Shown piece after piece: positions 43,899-52,941 of a stretch of DNA of 64,000 nt (the stretch's first letter is position 1; the number at the start of each line of letters is the position of its first letter). Source of the DNA: JAADJA01 sp963840975 (lineage in GTDB: Bacteria; Bacteroidota; Bacteroidia; Bacteroidales; JAADJA01). The notes under the pieces were generated by a model. The model was not told the DNA's origin. It did no database searches and was given only the letters and a program-made list of their open reading frames with translations. The stretch covers positions 1-64,000 of the forward strand of contig CAWJBC010000013.1 in NCBI GenBank assembly GCA_963840975.1, given 5' to 3'. Position numbers and translations under genes: made by a program.

Positions 43899-44231
43899 CT
43901 ATTCGCTTTTAATCATGGTTAGCAGCATCTTGAACTTTTCGTTTGCGTACACTGAATGGGGAACATTGGCAGGCATAATGATGGACTCACCTGCTTCCAT
44001 TACATATTGCTTTTTATTTATTGAAATTTCCGCTTCACCTTCCAGCACTTGTACAAGCGCATCAAAGGGAGCGGAATGCTCGCTCAGTTGCTGACCAGCA
44101 TCAAAAGCAAACAAGGATACATTTCCCTTGTCCTTTTGCAAAACCCTTTTACTGACGATTCCTTCCGGTGAATACTCTACTTTTTTCGAAAAGTTCATTA
44201 CCATTGAGTGACTGAATTCTTTTGTTTCCAT
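43899..44231 (-). CDS. Cupin domain protein
   Basis: The 110-residue single cupin has motif 1 as LSEHSAPFDALVQVLEGEAE and motif 2 as AGESIIMPANVPHSVYA, with H, E and H candidates for a metal site. It has no signal peptide. It sits in the NO-response operon between ygbA and the second DUF438 gene. A reasonable guess is a metal- or NO-sensing or dioxygenase-like role; the substrate is unknown. Confidence 0.8.
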   Translation of the reverse strand: METKEFSHSMVMNFSKKVEYSPEGIVSKRVLQKDKGNVSLFAFDAGQQLSEHSAPFDALVQVLEGEAEISINKKQYVMEAGESIIMPANVPHSVYANEKFKMLLTMIKSE

Positions 44232-44294
44232 ATTTTATAGTTTAATGTTACGCTTTTATGTTAATTCTTACATTATTCTCATCCAAACCCTGTT

Positions 44295-45506
44295 TCATAC
44301 ATCCAGCAGCCTTTTCTCACCTTCAAGTAGCTTTATTTCTGTGATGTCCTGACTTACTTCAACTGTACCCTTATAATTGCCTTCCTTATCACGTATTGCA
44401 AAATACTGAATCAATATGAATTTTCCTTTCATTTGAATCCAGAAACTTTCCGAATCCTTTGCACCCGTTTTAAATGATTCCACAATACTATTAACTATTT
44501 CAATGCTTTCAGGTGGGTGGCAGTTTTGCACCTTGCGTCCAATGATAGCTTTCGATCTGATAAAATGACGATTTTTGGGATTGCTGAAATATCTGACTTC
44601 ATCGTTTTCATCAACAAATGTTATGTCAACCGGAAGATGATTGAACAAATTAATGATCTGCTCAGTCGTGAGATGTCCCGTATCAAGATCAATTGCCGAA
44701 CCTGAAATTACAGCTTTGTTAACCTTTTCAATATTATTGACTTCCAAATGTGGTTCAATGAATGAGAAACCTATCTCAAGACTCTGTTCCAGCATACTTT
44801 GCCAGGTATCGCTGGTAATCACTTTCAGGCATTCAGGAAATAAAATATAATCCTCCCTGAAAATGACCGGTAAAACAGAAAAGTAAAGTCGTCCAATCTC
44901 AAAATTAAATTCATTAATGGAAGGTTCATCCAGCAGAAGGTTATCTATCAACCTGTCAAGGCTTGACCTTGCATCATCATGCATTGACCACATTACACTT
45001 ACACAACGATAATCAGGAAATACTTTTTCGAAATGAGGGAAAAGGATATTTTCTTTTTTGAGATAGTGATTATCGTATTCCTTTAATTCACTAAGCTTTG
45101 AGCCAATTATATCCTTTCGTTGGATTAATTCAACTCCAGGATTTTTTTGCCCAAAAACGCGTTTCGTTTCTATCTTCAGTTCCAACATCCGTTTTTCCAT
45201 CTCCCGGTTTTCTGCCATCAGGTAAAACAGAAAACTATTTTTATCCGGCAGCGCTTTGCCATGCTTTTTGATGGGTTCATAAAAAATATTCAGGATTTTA
45301 TTTACAGCCATTTTCACATTTTGACCATCAGCACCGGTTTTAACCAGTTCATCCACCACAGTGATAACATCCTTTGGCTTAACTTGTATCAAGGATTCCC
45401 TGTATTCAGCATAAAGTTCTGAACCTCTTTCGCCACTTAAAATTCCTTTCGCGTAGGCGATCAGTAAATCCAGATTTTTATTTCCGTTATTTATTAATTC
45501 CGACAT
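44295..45506 (-). CDS. DUF438 / hemerythrin / PAS protein (second paralogue)
   Basis: The 403-residue protein has the same order as 42273-43508: DUF438 at about residues 10-75 (LLIAYAKGILSGERGSELYA), hemerythrin-like section (HYLKKENILFPHFEKVFP, WSMHDDARSSL, REDYILFPECLKV) and PAS domain (LPVDITFVDENDEVRYFSN, RKVQNCHPPESIEIV, NYKGTVEVSQDITE). The paralogues differ clearly in sequence, so this is an old duplication. The gene begins where the ferredoxin gene ends and precedes the cupin gene by 63 bases. Confidence 0.87.
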   Translation of the reverse strand: MSELINNGNKNLDLLIAYAKGILSGERGSELYAEYRESLIQVKPKDVITVVDELVKTGADGQNVKMAVNKILNIFYEPIKKHGKALPDKNSFLFYLMAENREMEKRMLELKIETKRVFGQKNPGVELIQRKDIIGSKLSELKEYDNHYLKKENILFPHFEKVFPDYRCVSVMWSMHDDARSSLDRLIDNLLLDEPSINEFNFEIGRLYFSVLPVIFREDYILFPECLKVITSDTWQSMLEQSLEIGFSFIEPHLEVNNIEKVNKAVISGSAIDLDTGHLTTEQIINLFNHLPVDITFVDENDEVRYFSNPKNRHFIRSKAIIGRKVQNCHPPESIEIVNSIVESFKTGAKDSESFWIQMKGKFILIQYFAIRDKEGNYKGTVEVSQDITEIKLLEGEKRLLDV

Positions 45507-46424
45507 CTAAATCCATTTTTCGGATAGAATATTTCCCTGAACACCAACTACAATTTCTTTTAGCGGCACTTTACTGTCAGCGCTTTGTAATGCCATTTGA
45601 GCCATCTGAACCAACCCACCGCAACAGGGAACTTCCATCCTCAGAATAGTCAGTGTGTTGATATGCGAATCATTGATCATTGAAATAAGTTTGTCAACAT
45701 AGCTTTCAAGATTTGAATCGAGTTTGGGACAGGCGATAGCGAGGCTTTTGCCCTTTAAATATTTTGCATGAAAGTCACCCATTGAATAAGCCACGCAATC
45801 GGCTGTAAGAACAACATCGGCATTTCTGAAGTAATTGGCTTGCGGATTCAGCAAATGAAGCTGAACAGGCCATTGACGCAATTCAGACTTTACTTCCACT
45901 GCAACAGGAATTCCTGCTTTTTCAACTTCATCAGTATCAAAATTAAATTGCATTGCTTTTGAACCTGGACATCCTCCCCCATTTCCCGAATGAGGAATGC
46001 CTGAATGAGATTTTGAACCAAAGAGTTCATTTACAATTTGCCTGACATCGGTTTTTTCTTCAATAAAATGTGAAAGGTTCAAACCTAAATTTTTACCCAT
46101 CAGAAAATCTATTCCCTGTTTTAAAAATTCTGTTTCTCCATGATCCTTCAAATGCTGAAGATGTGCAAGGATGGTATTCTCCCCTTTGCTTATCATAATT
46201 TCCATGACTTTCTTTTCGTCATAAGGTTCAGCTTCCCGCTGAACGATAGAAATTGCTCCTTCGGGACAATGCCCGATACAGGCTCCCAGTCCGTCGCAAA
46301 AAAGATCACTGATAAGCCTTGCTTTTTCATCAATTATCTGTAAAGCCCCTTCGTGACAGTTGGGGACACACAATCCACAACCGTTGCATTTCTCTTCAGC
46401 TATTAAAACAATGTCTCTTTTCAT
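45507..46424 (-). CDS. 4Fe-4S ferredoxin-type protein of the NO-response operon
   Basis: An N-terminal ferredoxin domain has one full motif (CNGCGLCVPNC, CX2CX2CX3C) and a second, looser one (CDGLGACIGHCPEG). A central Gly/Ser stretch contains one more cysteine (NGGGCPGSKAM). The C-terminal half has conserved-looking cysteines in LTADCVAYSMGDFHA, IACPKLDSN and MEVPCCGGLVQMA that may bind another cluster. This 305-residue type is found beside Rrf2/NsrR-like regulators and hybrid cluster protein genes. It probably supplies electrons for NO detoxification or repair. It overlaps the Rrf2 gene by 4 bases. Confidence 0.82.
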   Translation of the reverse strand: MKRDIVLIAEEKCNGCGLCVPNCHEGALQIIDEKARLISDLFCDGLGACIGHCPEGAISIVQREAEPYDEKKVMEIMISKGENTILAHLQHLKDHGETEFLKQGIDFLMGKNLGLNLSHFIEEKTDVRQIVNELFGSKSHSGIPHSGNGGGCPGSKAMQFNFDTDEVEKAGIPVAVEVKSELRQWPVQLHLLNPQANYFRNADVVLTADCVAYSMGDFHAKYLKGKSLAIACPKLDSNLESYVDKLISMINDSHINTLTILRMEVPCCGGLVQMAQMALQSADSKVPLKEIVVGVQGNILSEKWI

Positions 46425-46834
46425 TCTGTTGCCTTTAATGTAAAATCCGCTATGGTTTTATTTTTAAGATATTCTACAAAATCAATGGTGAACCTTTTCG
46501 GCTGATCACCAAAAAGGCAGCTTTCGAAATAGCAATTCTGACAGGTAATGGTGCACTGAAAGGTTTCGATCCGCCCATCAATAACCTCAAGAATCTCAAA
46601 CAAAGTTGCCTGCCGGGTTCTCTCACTCATCACAAATCCACCATTAGGTCCCCGTTCTGAATACAAATAATTGTACCTGACAAGCAGATTCATAATTTTC
46701 GCAAGATGGTTCTTCGAAAATTTAGTCTTTTCCGCCAACCTATTTACATTGAGTCTCTCTTCACTGTTGCCAATAATCGCCAGCGAATGCAGTGCAATGG
46801 TCGCGGCTTCCGAAAGATTAAAGAGAGTGTTCAT
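46421..46834 (-). CDS. Rrf2 family regulator, NsrR-like
   Basis: The 137-residue winged helix protein shows the Rrf2 pattern: EAATIALHSLAIIG, LNVNRLAEKTKFSKNHLAKIMNLLVR (recognition helix) and SERGPNGGFVMS (wing). Cysteines C94, C98, C101 and C106 lie where NsrR and IscR hold their iron-sulfur cluster. Position at the head of an NO-response operon points to NsrR; the exact identity is not proven. A dyad overlapping its own promoter region suggests self-control. Confidence 0.88.
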   Translation of the reverse strand: MNTLFNLSEAATIALHSLAIIGNSEERLNVNRLAEKTKFSKNHLAKIMNLLVRYNYLYSERGPNGGFVMSERTRQATLFEILEVIDGRIETFQCTITCQNCYFESCLFGDQPKRFTIDFVEYLKNKTIADFTLKATE

Positions 46835-46852
46835 CTATTATGATATATTTAT

Positions 46853-46864
46853 GTATTTGAATAC
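46853..46864 (-). promoter_or_regulatory. Operator-like dyad before the Rrf2 gene
   Basis: GTATT-TG-AATAC is an inverted repeat that starts 19 bases before the Rrf2 start codon and lies just downstream of the -7 box, about where transcription begins. Extended to ATGTATTTGAATAC it resembles the left half and centre of the known NsrR box (ATGYATTT...), while the right half is degenerate. Confidence 0.5.
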
Positions 46865-46865
46865 G

Positions 46866-46895
46866 CAAATGTAGATATAATTTTATTTCAAACAA
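46866..46895 (-). promoter_or_regulatory. Bacteroidetes-type promoter of the NO-response operon
   Basis: On the minus strand TTG (46895-46893), a 19-bp spacer and TACATTTG (46873-46866) match TTG-N19-TAnnTTTG exactly. Transcription would start near 46859, at the edge of the operator-like dyad. Confidence 0.7.
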
Positions 46896-46936
46896 GAAAA
46901 AAGGAACAATTTTATCAACTTTAGCTTACAAAAGAA

Positions 46937-46973
46937 AAAAGGTTGTCACTAAATCAAGTAATGACAACCTTTT
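46937..46973 (-). terminator. Rho-independent terminator
   Basis: A perfect 12-bp stem (AAAAGGTTGTCA/TGACAACCTTTT) with a 13-base loop lies 22 bases after the DPP IV stop. On the minus strand the stem runs into TTTTTTC, a good U tract. Confidence 0.85.
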
Positions 46974-46994
46974 CCAATCAAAAATATTTTAAAA

Positions 46995-49276
46995 TTATTT
47001 TCCTCCGGGTGGAGTATGATCCATTAAGTAATTTGTTAAAAGAGTATAAAGGTGCATGGTAGCGCCTTCAGCTTCATAAATTCCATGCGAGCAGTTTGGG
47101 TATGGCATCATCTGAAATTGCTTGTTATATTTAATGAGTTCAATAATGAGCATTTCGGCATTTTGGTAATGAACGTTATCATCAGCGGTTCCATGTACGA
47201 GGAGTAAATTTCCCTGCAAATTTTTGGCAAAAGTAATCGGAGATGACTGTATGAAGTCTTCCATATTTTCCTGAGGCAGTCCCATATAGCGTTCCGTATA
47301 GATGTTATCGTAATACAACTGATTAGAAACAGCAGCCACAGCCATTCCGGTTTTATAAATTTCCGGATATCGGAACAAAAGGTTCAATGTCATGGAACCT
47401 CCCCCGCTCCACCCCCAGACTGCAATACGGTCGGGATCAATGAAATTCCACTTCAATATCTCTTTGGTAGCCATCGCCTGATCGTGCGAGTTGATTACGC
47501 CGATTTTTCTGTAAATCGTCTTTCTCCATTCCCGCCCTTTTAAACAAGGAGTTCCACGATTATCCATCGAAATGATTATGTATCCTTTTTGTGCAAGCAT
47601 TTGATGCCAGAGATCGCCCCACGAATCAACGGCTGTTTGCCCCCAGGGTTCGCCATAGAGATCAAACAAGACAGGGTATTTTTTTGCAGGATCAAAATCA
47701 GGAGGTTTGATCATAAAGCCATCCATTTCAATACCATCTTCTGTTTTCACCTTGAAAAATTCAGTTTTACCCAATGCGAGTGTTGCCATTTTTTTACTAA
47801 AAGCTTCATTTTTTATCAAATTTTTAATTACATTGTGCTTTGGAAAGCTTATCAGGTCAACGTTCCGCGGAGTAGCATGACTAACATTAGTGTAAACGGC
47901 ATAGACCATTCCAGGTGCAAAATCATAAAGATTAATTCCAGACTTAGATTCAGGTGTCAACCGGGTAAGTTTATCCGAACCGTTAAGAGCCACTCTGTAT
48001 AAATAACGCTGCGTTGAATTTTCAGGTGAAGCATTAAAATATACAATCCCTTTCTTTTCGTCCACACCATAAATCGCTGCAACATCATAATTGCCTGGAG
48101 TCAGTAAAACTTCATCATTATTGTCAATTGACTTTTTGTAAAGATGCCGCCAGCCATCCTTTTCACTAAACCAGATGTATTCGGTTTCATTTTTCAGGAA
48201 ATCCACATCACCCATTCCCCTGCGGGTCTGTGCAAGATCAGGATGATCAATATCCACCCAGGCTTCATCTTTTTCGGTATGAATATTTTTCAATTCACCG
48301 GTTAAGACATTGCTGACATACAAATTCTCTTCGTTTTGCTTTCGGTTGATTTGTCGGATCAATAATTTATCAGAATTCCCAATCCATTGCATCCTGGGCA
48401 AATAATTTTGACGAGCGATCGCCGGGAACGGATATCCATGAAATGTTTGCCGGTTGCTACCTCGATGTAACCAACCTTTGCTGATGACGGCGGTTCGCCA
48501 ACTTTTGGATATTGAACCGGAATGGTATAACTGTATATCGAATCGGTATTGTTAATCATCAGAAAATTTTTAGTTCCGGTAGCATCCAATTGCCAAAAAG
48601 CAATGTAATTACCATCATGGCTCCACCTGAAACCATCACGGCAGGAAAATTCTTCCTCGTAAACCCAATCGAATGTTCCGTTAATAATATCATCGGTTCC
48701 ATCAAAAGTGAATTGCCTAATTTTCATATTTTCAAGGTTCTGCATATAAATATTATGCTTGCTGACAAACGCAACATTTTTACCATCACTGCTGAATTTA
48801 GCGAACATAAGGGACGATTCAGGAAGGTCCATCCCCAACTGGAAAAGTTTATCTGCTTTCAGATCATAAACCCAGTAATCACCCCGGGTGTTGGCACGCC
48901 AGACCCTTTGGGTATTGGTAAAGATCAGCAACTTTGAAAGATCGTCTGACCAGGTATAACCAGAAAACCGGAGTGGTTTATCGGTACCTACCGGGATAAA
49001 CTTTTTAGCGTTTACAAGAATACTTTTATCACCTGAAAGCGTGTTATATTTAACGATATTGCGTCCACCTTTAACGGAGTCGGACTTTTCGAGGACAGTA
49101 TAAAAATCGCCTGTTCCAAACCATTTAATTGCTCCCGAATATTCCTGCTGAAATTCATCAGAATTAAAAATCCGGTCGAGGGTTAGCAGGGAAGAATCAA
49201 CAGTTGTTTGAGAACTTAGTGAAATACTTGCAAAAACCGTAAACAGAACAATCAACAAATAAGTTAGTTTTTTCAT
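46995..49276 (-). pseudogene. Dipeptidyl peptidase IV (S9B), frameshifted
   Basis: DPP IV removes X-Pro dipeptides from peptides in the periplasm. The first part (49276-48359) has a signal peptide and the propeller, including the Glu-Glu anchor motif DWVYEEEFSCRDGFRWS. It runs out of frame after YIEVATGKHFMDI. The second part (from about 48430) continues with RQNYLPRMQWIG and holds the catalytic Ser (VWGWSGGGSM), Asp (HGTADDNVHYQNAEM) and His (CSHGIYEAEGA). Adding one G to the GG at 48430-48431 gives a continuous 760-residue protein, the usual family length. Confidence 0.88.
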
Positions 49277-49455
49277 GATTTAAAATATTAAGAAAATTAA
49301 GAATGCAAATTAAGTAAAAGAATAAACAGGATTGAATTGCAAACAGCAAAACAAGCAATATTTCGATGTGATTATTCAAAAACAATAGTTCCTGTCAATC
49401 CTCCCAACCAAATTAGCATTATTTTTATGCCGCGAAATTTTAATTTCAATCCTTT

Positions 49456-50850
49456 ATGAATCGAATTATTATTGTATTTATTCTTGCAGGGCTCGCTTCC
49501 TGCAATCCTGCCGTTAAAAAGGAGCAGAAACAAACCGATCTTTCGGAGGAAGTAAAAAAAGAAACCCAACGCACCTGGCAGGCTTACCAAAAATATGCCT
49601 GGGGTTATGACGTGTTGCTTCCAATCAGTAAAAGTGCAGAAAACTGGTACGATAAGCCGCTGTATATTTCACCAATAGATGCATACAGCACATTAAAAGT
49701 AATGCGTCTGGATGATGATGCAAACCGCATCGAAAGGTATGTGGCAGATAGCATTAACTTTGATAAAGATATTTATGTTAAGGTATTTGAGGTTAATATT
49801 CGGGTGCTGGGAGGATTGCTTGCAATGTATCAATATACCGGCAATGAAAGAATCCTCAGCCAGGCAAAGGATTTCGGCGACCGATTGCTTCCGGCATTTA
49901 GCTCAGTGACAGGAATGCCATACTACTGGGTGAACCTGAAAACGGGTGCAGTAAAAGGTGACACGATCAATGTAGCAGAAGCCGGAACTTACACTTTTGA
50001 AATGGGAATTCTAAGCTATTACACCAAAAATCCTGTTTACTACCAGGCAGCTAAAAAGGCAACATTGGCGGTTTATAACCGAAGATCAAAGCTGGGATTG
50101 GTGGGCGAAGTCATAAATGTTGAAACAGGAGAATGGATTGATAAAACCAGCCATATTTGCGCCTGCATTGATTCGTATTACGAATACATGTATAAAACAT
50201 GGGTAATGTTTGGTGACCCACAGATAAAGTCCATTTGGGATGAAAGCATTAAATCTGTAAACACTTATCTTCCTGAAGAAAAAGATTCCCTTCTTTGGTA
50301 TGGTAGAGTGGATATGGATACCGGGGAAAGAACCGGCAATGTAGTCACCCTTTATGATGCATTTTTCCCGGCGATTCTTGCCTTATCGGGTGATACACCG
50401 AGTGCTGAACATTATCAGAAGACCTGGAATTGGTTATGGAATCAAAATGGACTAGAACCCATGGCCTATGATTATTCTAACAGGGAAATCACTTATCCTG
50501 TTTATGATCTGAACCCTGAGATCATAGAGTCGGCGTTTTATCTTTACCACTTTACCGGAAAGGAAGTTTACAGAAATATGGCCACGAAATACTGGGATGA
50601 TATCAAGAAGTATTGCCGTACCGATGTAGCTTTTACCGCCATCGAAAATGTGGAGACAAAAGAAAAACGCGATTACATGGCAACCTATTTCCTTGCGGAA
50701 ACACTGAAATATTTCTATCTCGTTTTTTTGGAGAATCCTGAAGTGAATCCTGACGATTATGTATTCAGCACCGAAGCGCATAATTTTAAAAAGGCATCGT
50801 TTAAACCTGAAGAAATTCAAAAACGGCTTGGGATTGTGAGGAAAGATTAA
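49456..50850 (+). CDS. GH47-type alpha-mannosidase lipoprotein
   Basis: The 464-residue protein has a lipoprotein signal (IIIVFILAGLASC). Glycoside hydrolase family 47 features follow: WQAYQKYAWGYDVLLPISKS at the start, SPIDAYSTLKVMRLDDD, the EAGTYTFEMGILSYYT segment, and the calcium-binding end FSTEAHNF. GH47 enzymes are alpha-1,2-mannosidases, mainly known from the eukaryotic secretory pathway but also found in bacteria. Substrates here may be mannan or host or environmental glycans. It is divergent from the DPP IV gene and is not in a polysaccharide-utilisation cluster. Confidence 0.85.
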   Translation: MNRIIIVFILAGLASCNPAVKKEQKQTDLSEEVKKETQRTWQAYQKYAWGYDVLLPISKSAENWYDKPLYISPIDAYSTLKVMRLDDDANRIERYVADSINFDKDIYVKVFEVNIRVLGGLLAMYQYTGNERILSQAKDFGDRLLPAFSSVTGMPYYWVNLKTGAVKGDTINVAEAGTYTFEMGILSYYTKNPVYYQAAKKATLAVYNRRSKLGLVGEVINVETGEWIDKTSHICACIDSYYEYMYKTWVMFGDPQIKSIWDESIKSVNTYLPEEKDSLLWYGRVDMDTGERTGNVVTLYDAFFPAILALSGDTPSAEHYQKTWNWLWNQNGLEPMAYDYSNREITYPVYDLNPEIIESAFYLYHFTGKEVYRNMATKYWDDIKKYCRTDVAFTAIENVETKEKRDYMATYFLAETLKYFYLVFLENPEVNPDDYVFSTEAHNFKKASFKPEEIQKRLGIVRKD

Positions 50851-51028
50851 GTAGCAGCAAAAGCTAGTGAATAAGTGGTAGCTATGAAATCAGTAGAGCA
50901 GTTGGCACAGGTTCAGGATCAATGTTGAGGCTGTATTGAATTTTGTTTTTTATTTATCAGCCATCCCAAATAAACAAAACCACTGGTTATTAGTTATACT
51001 AAATAGTACAAACTGATACAATACAAAA

Positions 51029-51739
51029 ATGAAAACGATCTTCCACAAAGCAAATACAAGAGGTAGTGCCAACTATGGCTGGCTTGAAACATACTATAGC
51101 TTTAGCTTCGCTGATTATTATGATCCTCAAAGGGTACATTTCGGTAAACTGCGGGTACTGAATGACGACACCATTGCCCCGGGAATGGGCTTTGGAACCC
51201 ACCCACACGACAATATGGAGATCATAACAATTGTGAAGGAAGGTGCGCTTGAACATAAGGATAGCATGGGAAACATCGGAGTGATCCGGGAAAACGAAAT
51301 CCAGGTGATGTCGGCTGGTTCAGGGATCACCCATTCTGAATACAACCACAGCAAAGAACATCCGGTTAAGTTATTCCAGATTTGGGTTTATGCCAACAAA
51401 CGCAATGTGGAACCTCGTTACGACCAGATCATGCTGAACCCCGAAGACAGGAAAAACAAACTACAACAAATAGTTTCACCGTTTCCGGGAAAAGAAGGGG
51501 TATGGATATATCAGGATGCATCGTTCTATTTGGGCAGTTTTGAAAGGGGATCATCGGTCAGTTTTCCCATTACAAAGCAAAGTCAAGGGGTTTACATTTT
51601 TTTGATTGAGGGCAAGGCAAAAGTGGAAAGCCAAATCCTGGAAAAAAGAGATGCCATCGGTATTTCGGAGACTGATAAGATAAATATCTTTGCAGAGCAG
51701 AATATGGAAATTCTGATCATGGAAGTTCCGATGGGGTAA
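51029..51739 (+). CDS. Pirin family protein
   Basis: The 236-residue bicupin has the pirin metal site in GFGTHPHDNMEIITIV and AGSGITHSEYNHS, and the pirin_C-like second half with GVYIFLIEGKAKVES. In bacteria, YhaK/YhhW-type pirins act as redox sensors or quercetinases; which applies here is open. There is no signal peptide. It is followed 60 bases later by a small GNAT gene. Confidence 0.9.
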   Translation: MKTIFHKANTRGSANYGWLETYYSFSFADYYDPQRVHFGKLRVLNDDTIAPGMGFGTHPHDNMEIITIVKEGALEHKDSMGNIGVIRENEIQVMSAGSGITHSEYNHSKEHPVKLFQIWVYANKRNVEPRYDQIMLNPEDRKNKLQQIVSPFPGKEGVWIYQDASFYLGSFERGSSVSFPITKQSQGVYIFLIEGKAKVESQILEKRDAIGISETDKINIFAEQNMEILIMEVPMG

Positions 51740-51799
51740 ATGAATCCTTTACGGAATTAGTCCCGTATAAATAAGAAGTTTAAGAGTGGCGCAATAAGT

Positions 51800-52108
51800 A
51801 TGAAAAAAGAAAACAACGATATTGAGTTGAATTTCAACCAGGAGTTAAGGCAGTTTGAATTCACGGTTGATGGCGAGGTTGCCAGGATTGAATACCATAT
51901 TTCGGAAGACAGGATATTCCTTACTCATACCGAAGTGCCCGAAGAGTTGAGTGGAAGGGGTATCGGCAGCCTTCTTGCCCAAAAAACCCTGCTTCATATC
52001 GAAAAAACAAAACTGAAAGTGGTTCCCTATTGCAATTTTATTGCCGACTATATCCGCAAAAACCCCGAATACCGGCGGCTGCTGGCTACAGGGATCATTG
52101 TTGAATGA
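51800..52108 (+). CDS. Small GNAT family N-acetyltransferase
   Basis: The 102-residue protein matches the short YidJ/GCN5-like acetyltransferase family: RIEYHISEDRIFLTHTEVPE, then the acetyl-CoA loop ELSGRGIGSLLAQKTL, then LKVVPYCNFIADYIRKNPEYRRL. The pattern with 'VPYC.F...Y...NP.Y' is typical of this subgroup. The acceptor is unknown. It lies in the same direction as the pirin gene. Confidence 0.88.
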   Translation: MKKENNDIELNFNQELRQFEFTVDGEVARIEYHISEDRIFLTHTEVPEELSGRGIGSLLAQKTLLHIEKTKLKVVPYCNFIADYIRKNPEYRRLLATGIIVE

Positions 52109-52266
52109 TCCGGGAAGACTTGTCAGGATTTTAAACCTCTAACTCACCCTCAGTTGGATATTGACTCCGGCCTGCATCCATCGTAAACAATAGTTTTAAA
52201 CTATTATCCACTCCTCCGGTGAAAAGATTTTTAAGCGAATGCCCCTGTATAATTTAAAGGTCATTC

Positions 52267-52295
52267 TTGAAATCAAACTAAGATTTGTACTTTTG
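52267..52295 (+). promoter_or_regulatory. Promoter of the mntA-hepT pair
   Basis: TTG (52267-52269), an 18-bp spacer and TACTTTTG (52288-52295) match the Bacteroidetes promoter well. Transcription would start near 52302, 10 bases before the antitoxin start codon. Confidence 0.65.
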
Positions 52296-52311
52296 TGGGA
52301 AAGTTTACTAC

Positions 52312-52607
52312 ATGACAAACAGAGAATATATACTGACAACCATAAAAAATCACACACCTGAATTACATAAACTCGGGATCAGAGACATCGGGCTGTTTGG
52401 TTCCTACTGAGGGGTGAACAATCAGCCACTAGTGATATTGATATTTTGATTGAATTTGATCCTGAAATGGAAAACTACGACAACTATATGGCTGTTTACG
52501 ACATTTTTGAACAACTTTTTAAAAATGAAAAGGTGGAAATTATTACTAAAAATGGTTTAAGCCCTTATTTTGGTCCTAGTATTTTAAAAGAGGTTATGTA
52601 TGTCTAA
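52312..52607 (+). pseudogene. mntA: MntA-like nucleotidyltransferase antitoxin, frameshifted
   Basis: Reading from the ATG at 52312 gives MTNREYILTTIKNHTPELHK and LGIRDIGLFGSY, then a TGA at 52408. The next frame continues RGEQSATSDIDILIEFDPEM through to a stop at 52607. Together these form the minimal nucleotidyltransferase motif GSY-x-RGEQSATSDID. Adding one base between 52407 and 52410 gives a whole 98-residue protein. MntA adds AMP units to the HepT toxin to silence it. The stop overlaps the hepT start by 8 bases, as in intact pairs. Since the toxin is intact, an unmutated antitoxin is expected in life. Confidence 0.85.
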
Positions 52608-52941
52608 AGAGCCAATCGAATATTTAAAACATATACATGATGAAAGTAATTTCATTCTAACCATTATTAATAAAGGCATTACAAAAGAGGATTTTCTAAA
52701 TGATGAAACTTTAAAAAGGGCCATTGTCAGAAGTTTAGAAATAATTGGAGAGGCTTCAAAAAAAATTCCGGCAGATTTCAAGGTAAAGTGGGATTCAATC
52801 AAATGGAGGAACATGGCAGGAATGAGAGACAGACTTATCCATGATTATATGGGAGTTAATTATTCAATTGTCTGGGATGTTATAAAAAATAAGATTCCGG
52901 AATTAAATAAACAGATTACTGAAGTAATTGAAAAAAACTAA
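52600..52941 (+). CDS. hepT: HepT-like HEPN ribonuclease toxin
   Basis: The 113-residue helical protein belongs to the DUF86/HepT family. The HEPN catalytic motif R-X4-H is seen in GMRDRLIHDYMGVNY, and the tyrosine that MntA modifies in other systems corresponds to the Y right after this motif. The family cleaves tRNA or other RNA until AMPylated. It is in an overlapping operon with the mntA-like gene. The end overlaps the convergent TonB receptor gene by 4 bases. Confidence 0.9.
   Translation: MSKEPIEYLKHIHDESNFILTIINKGITKEDFLNDETLKRAIVRSLEIIGEASKKIPADFKVKWDSIKWRNMAGMRDRLIHDYMGVNYSIVWDVIKNKIPELNKQITEVIEKN

Noticed and set aside
46995..48401. Separate prolyl oligopeptidase gene starting inside the DPP IV frame
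   Set aside because: The apparent start is a TTG in the middle of the family motif NYLPRMQW, and the upstream frame supplies the missing propeller; it is one frameshifted gene.
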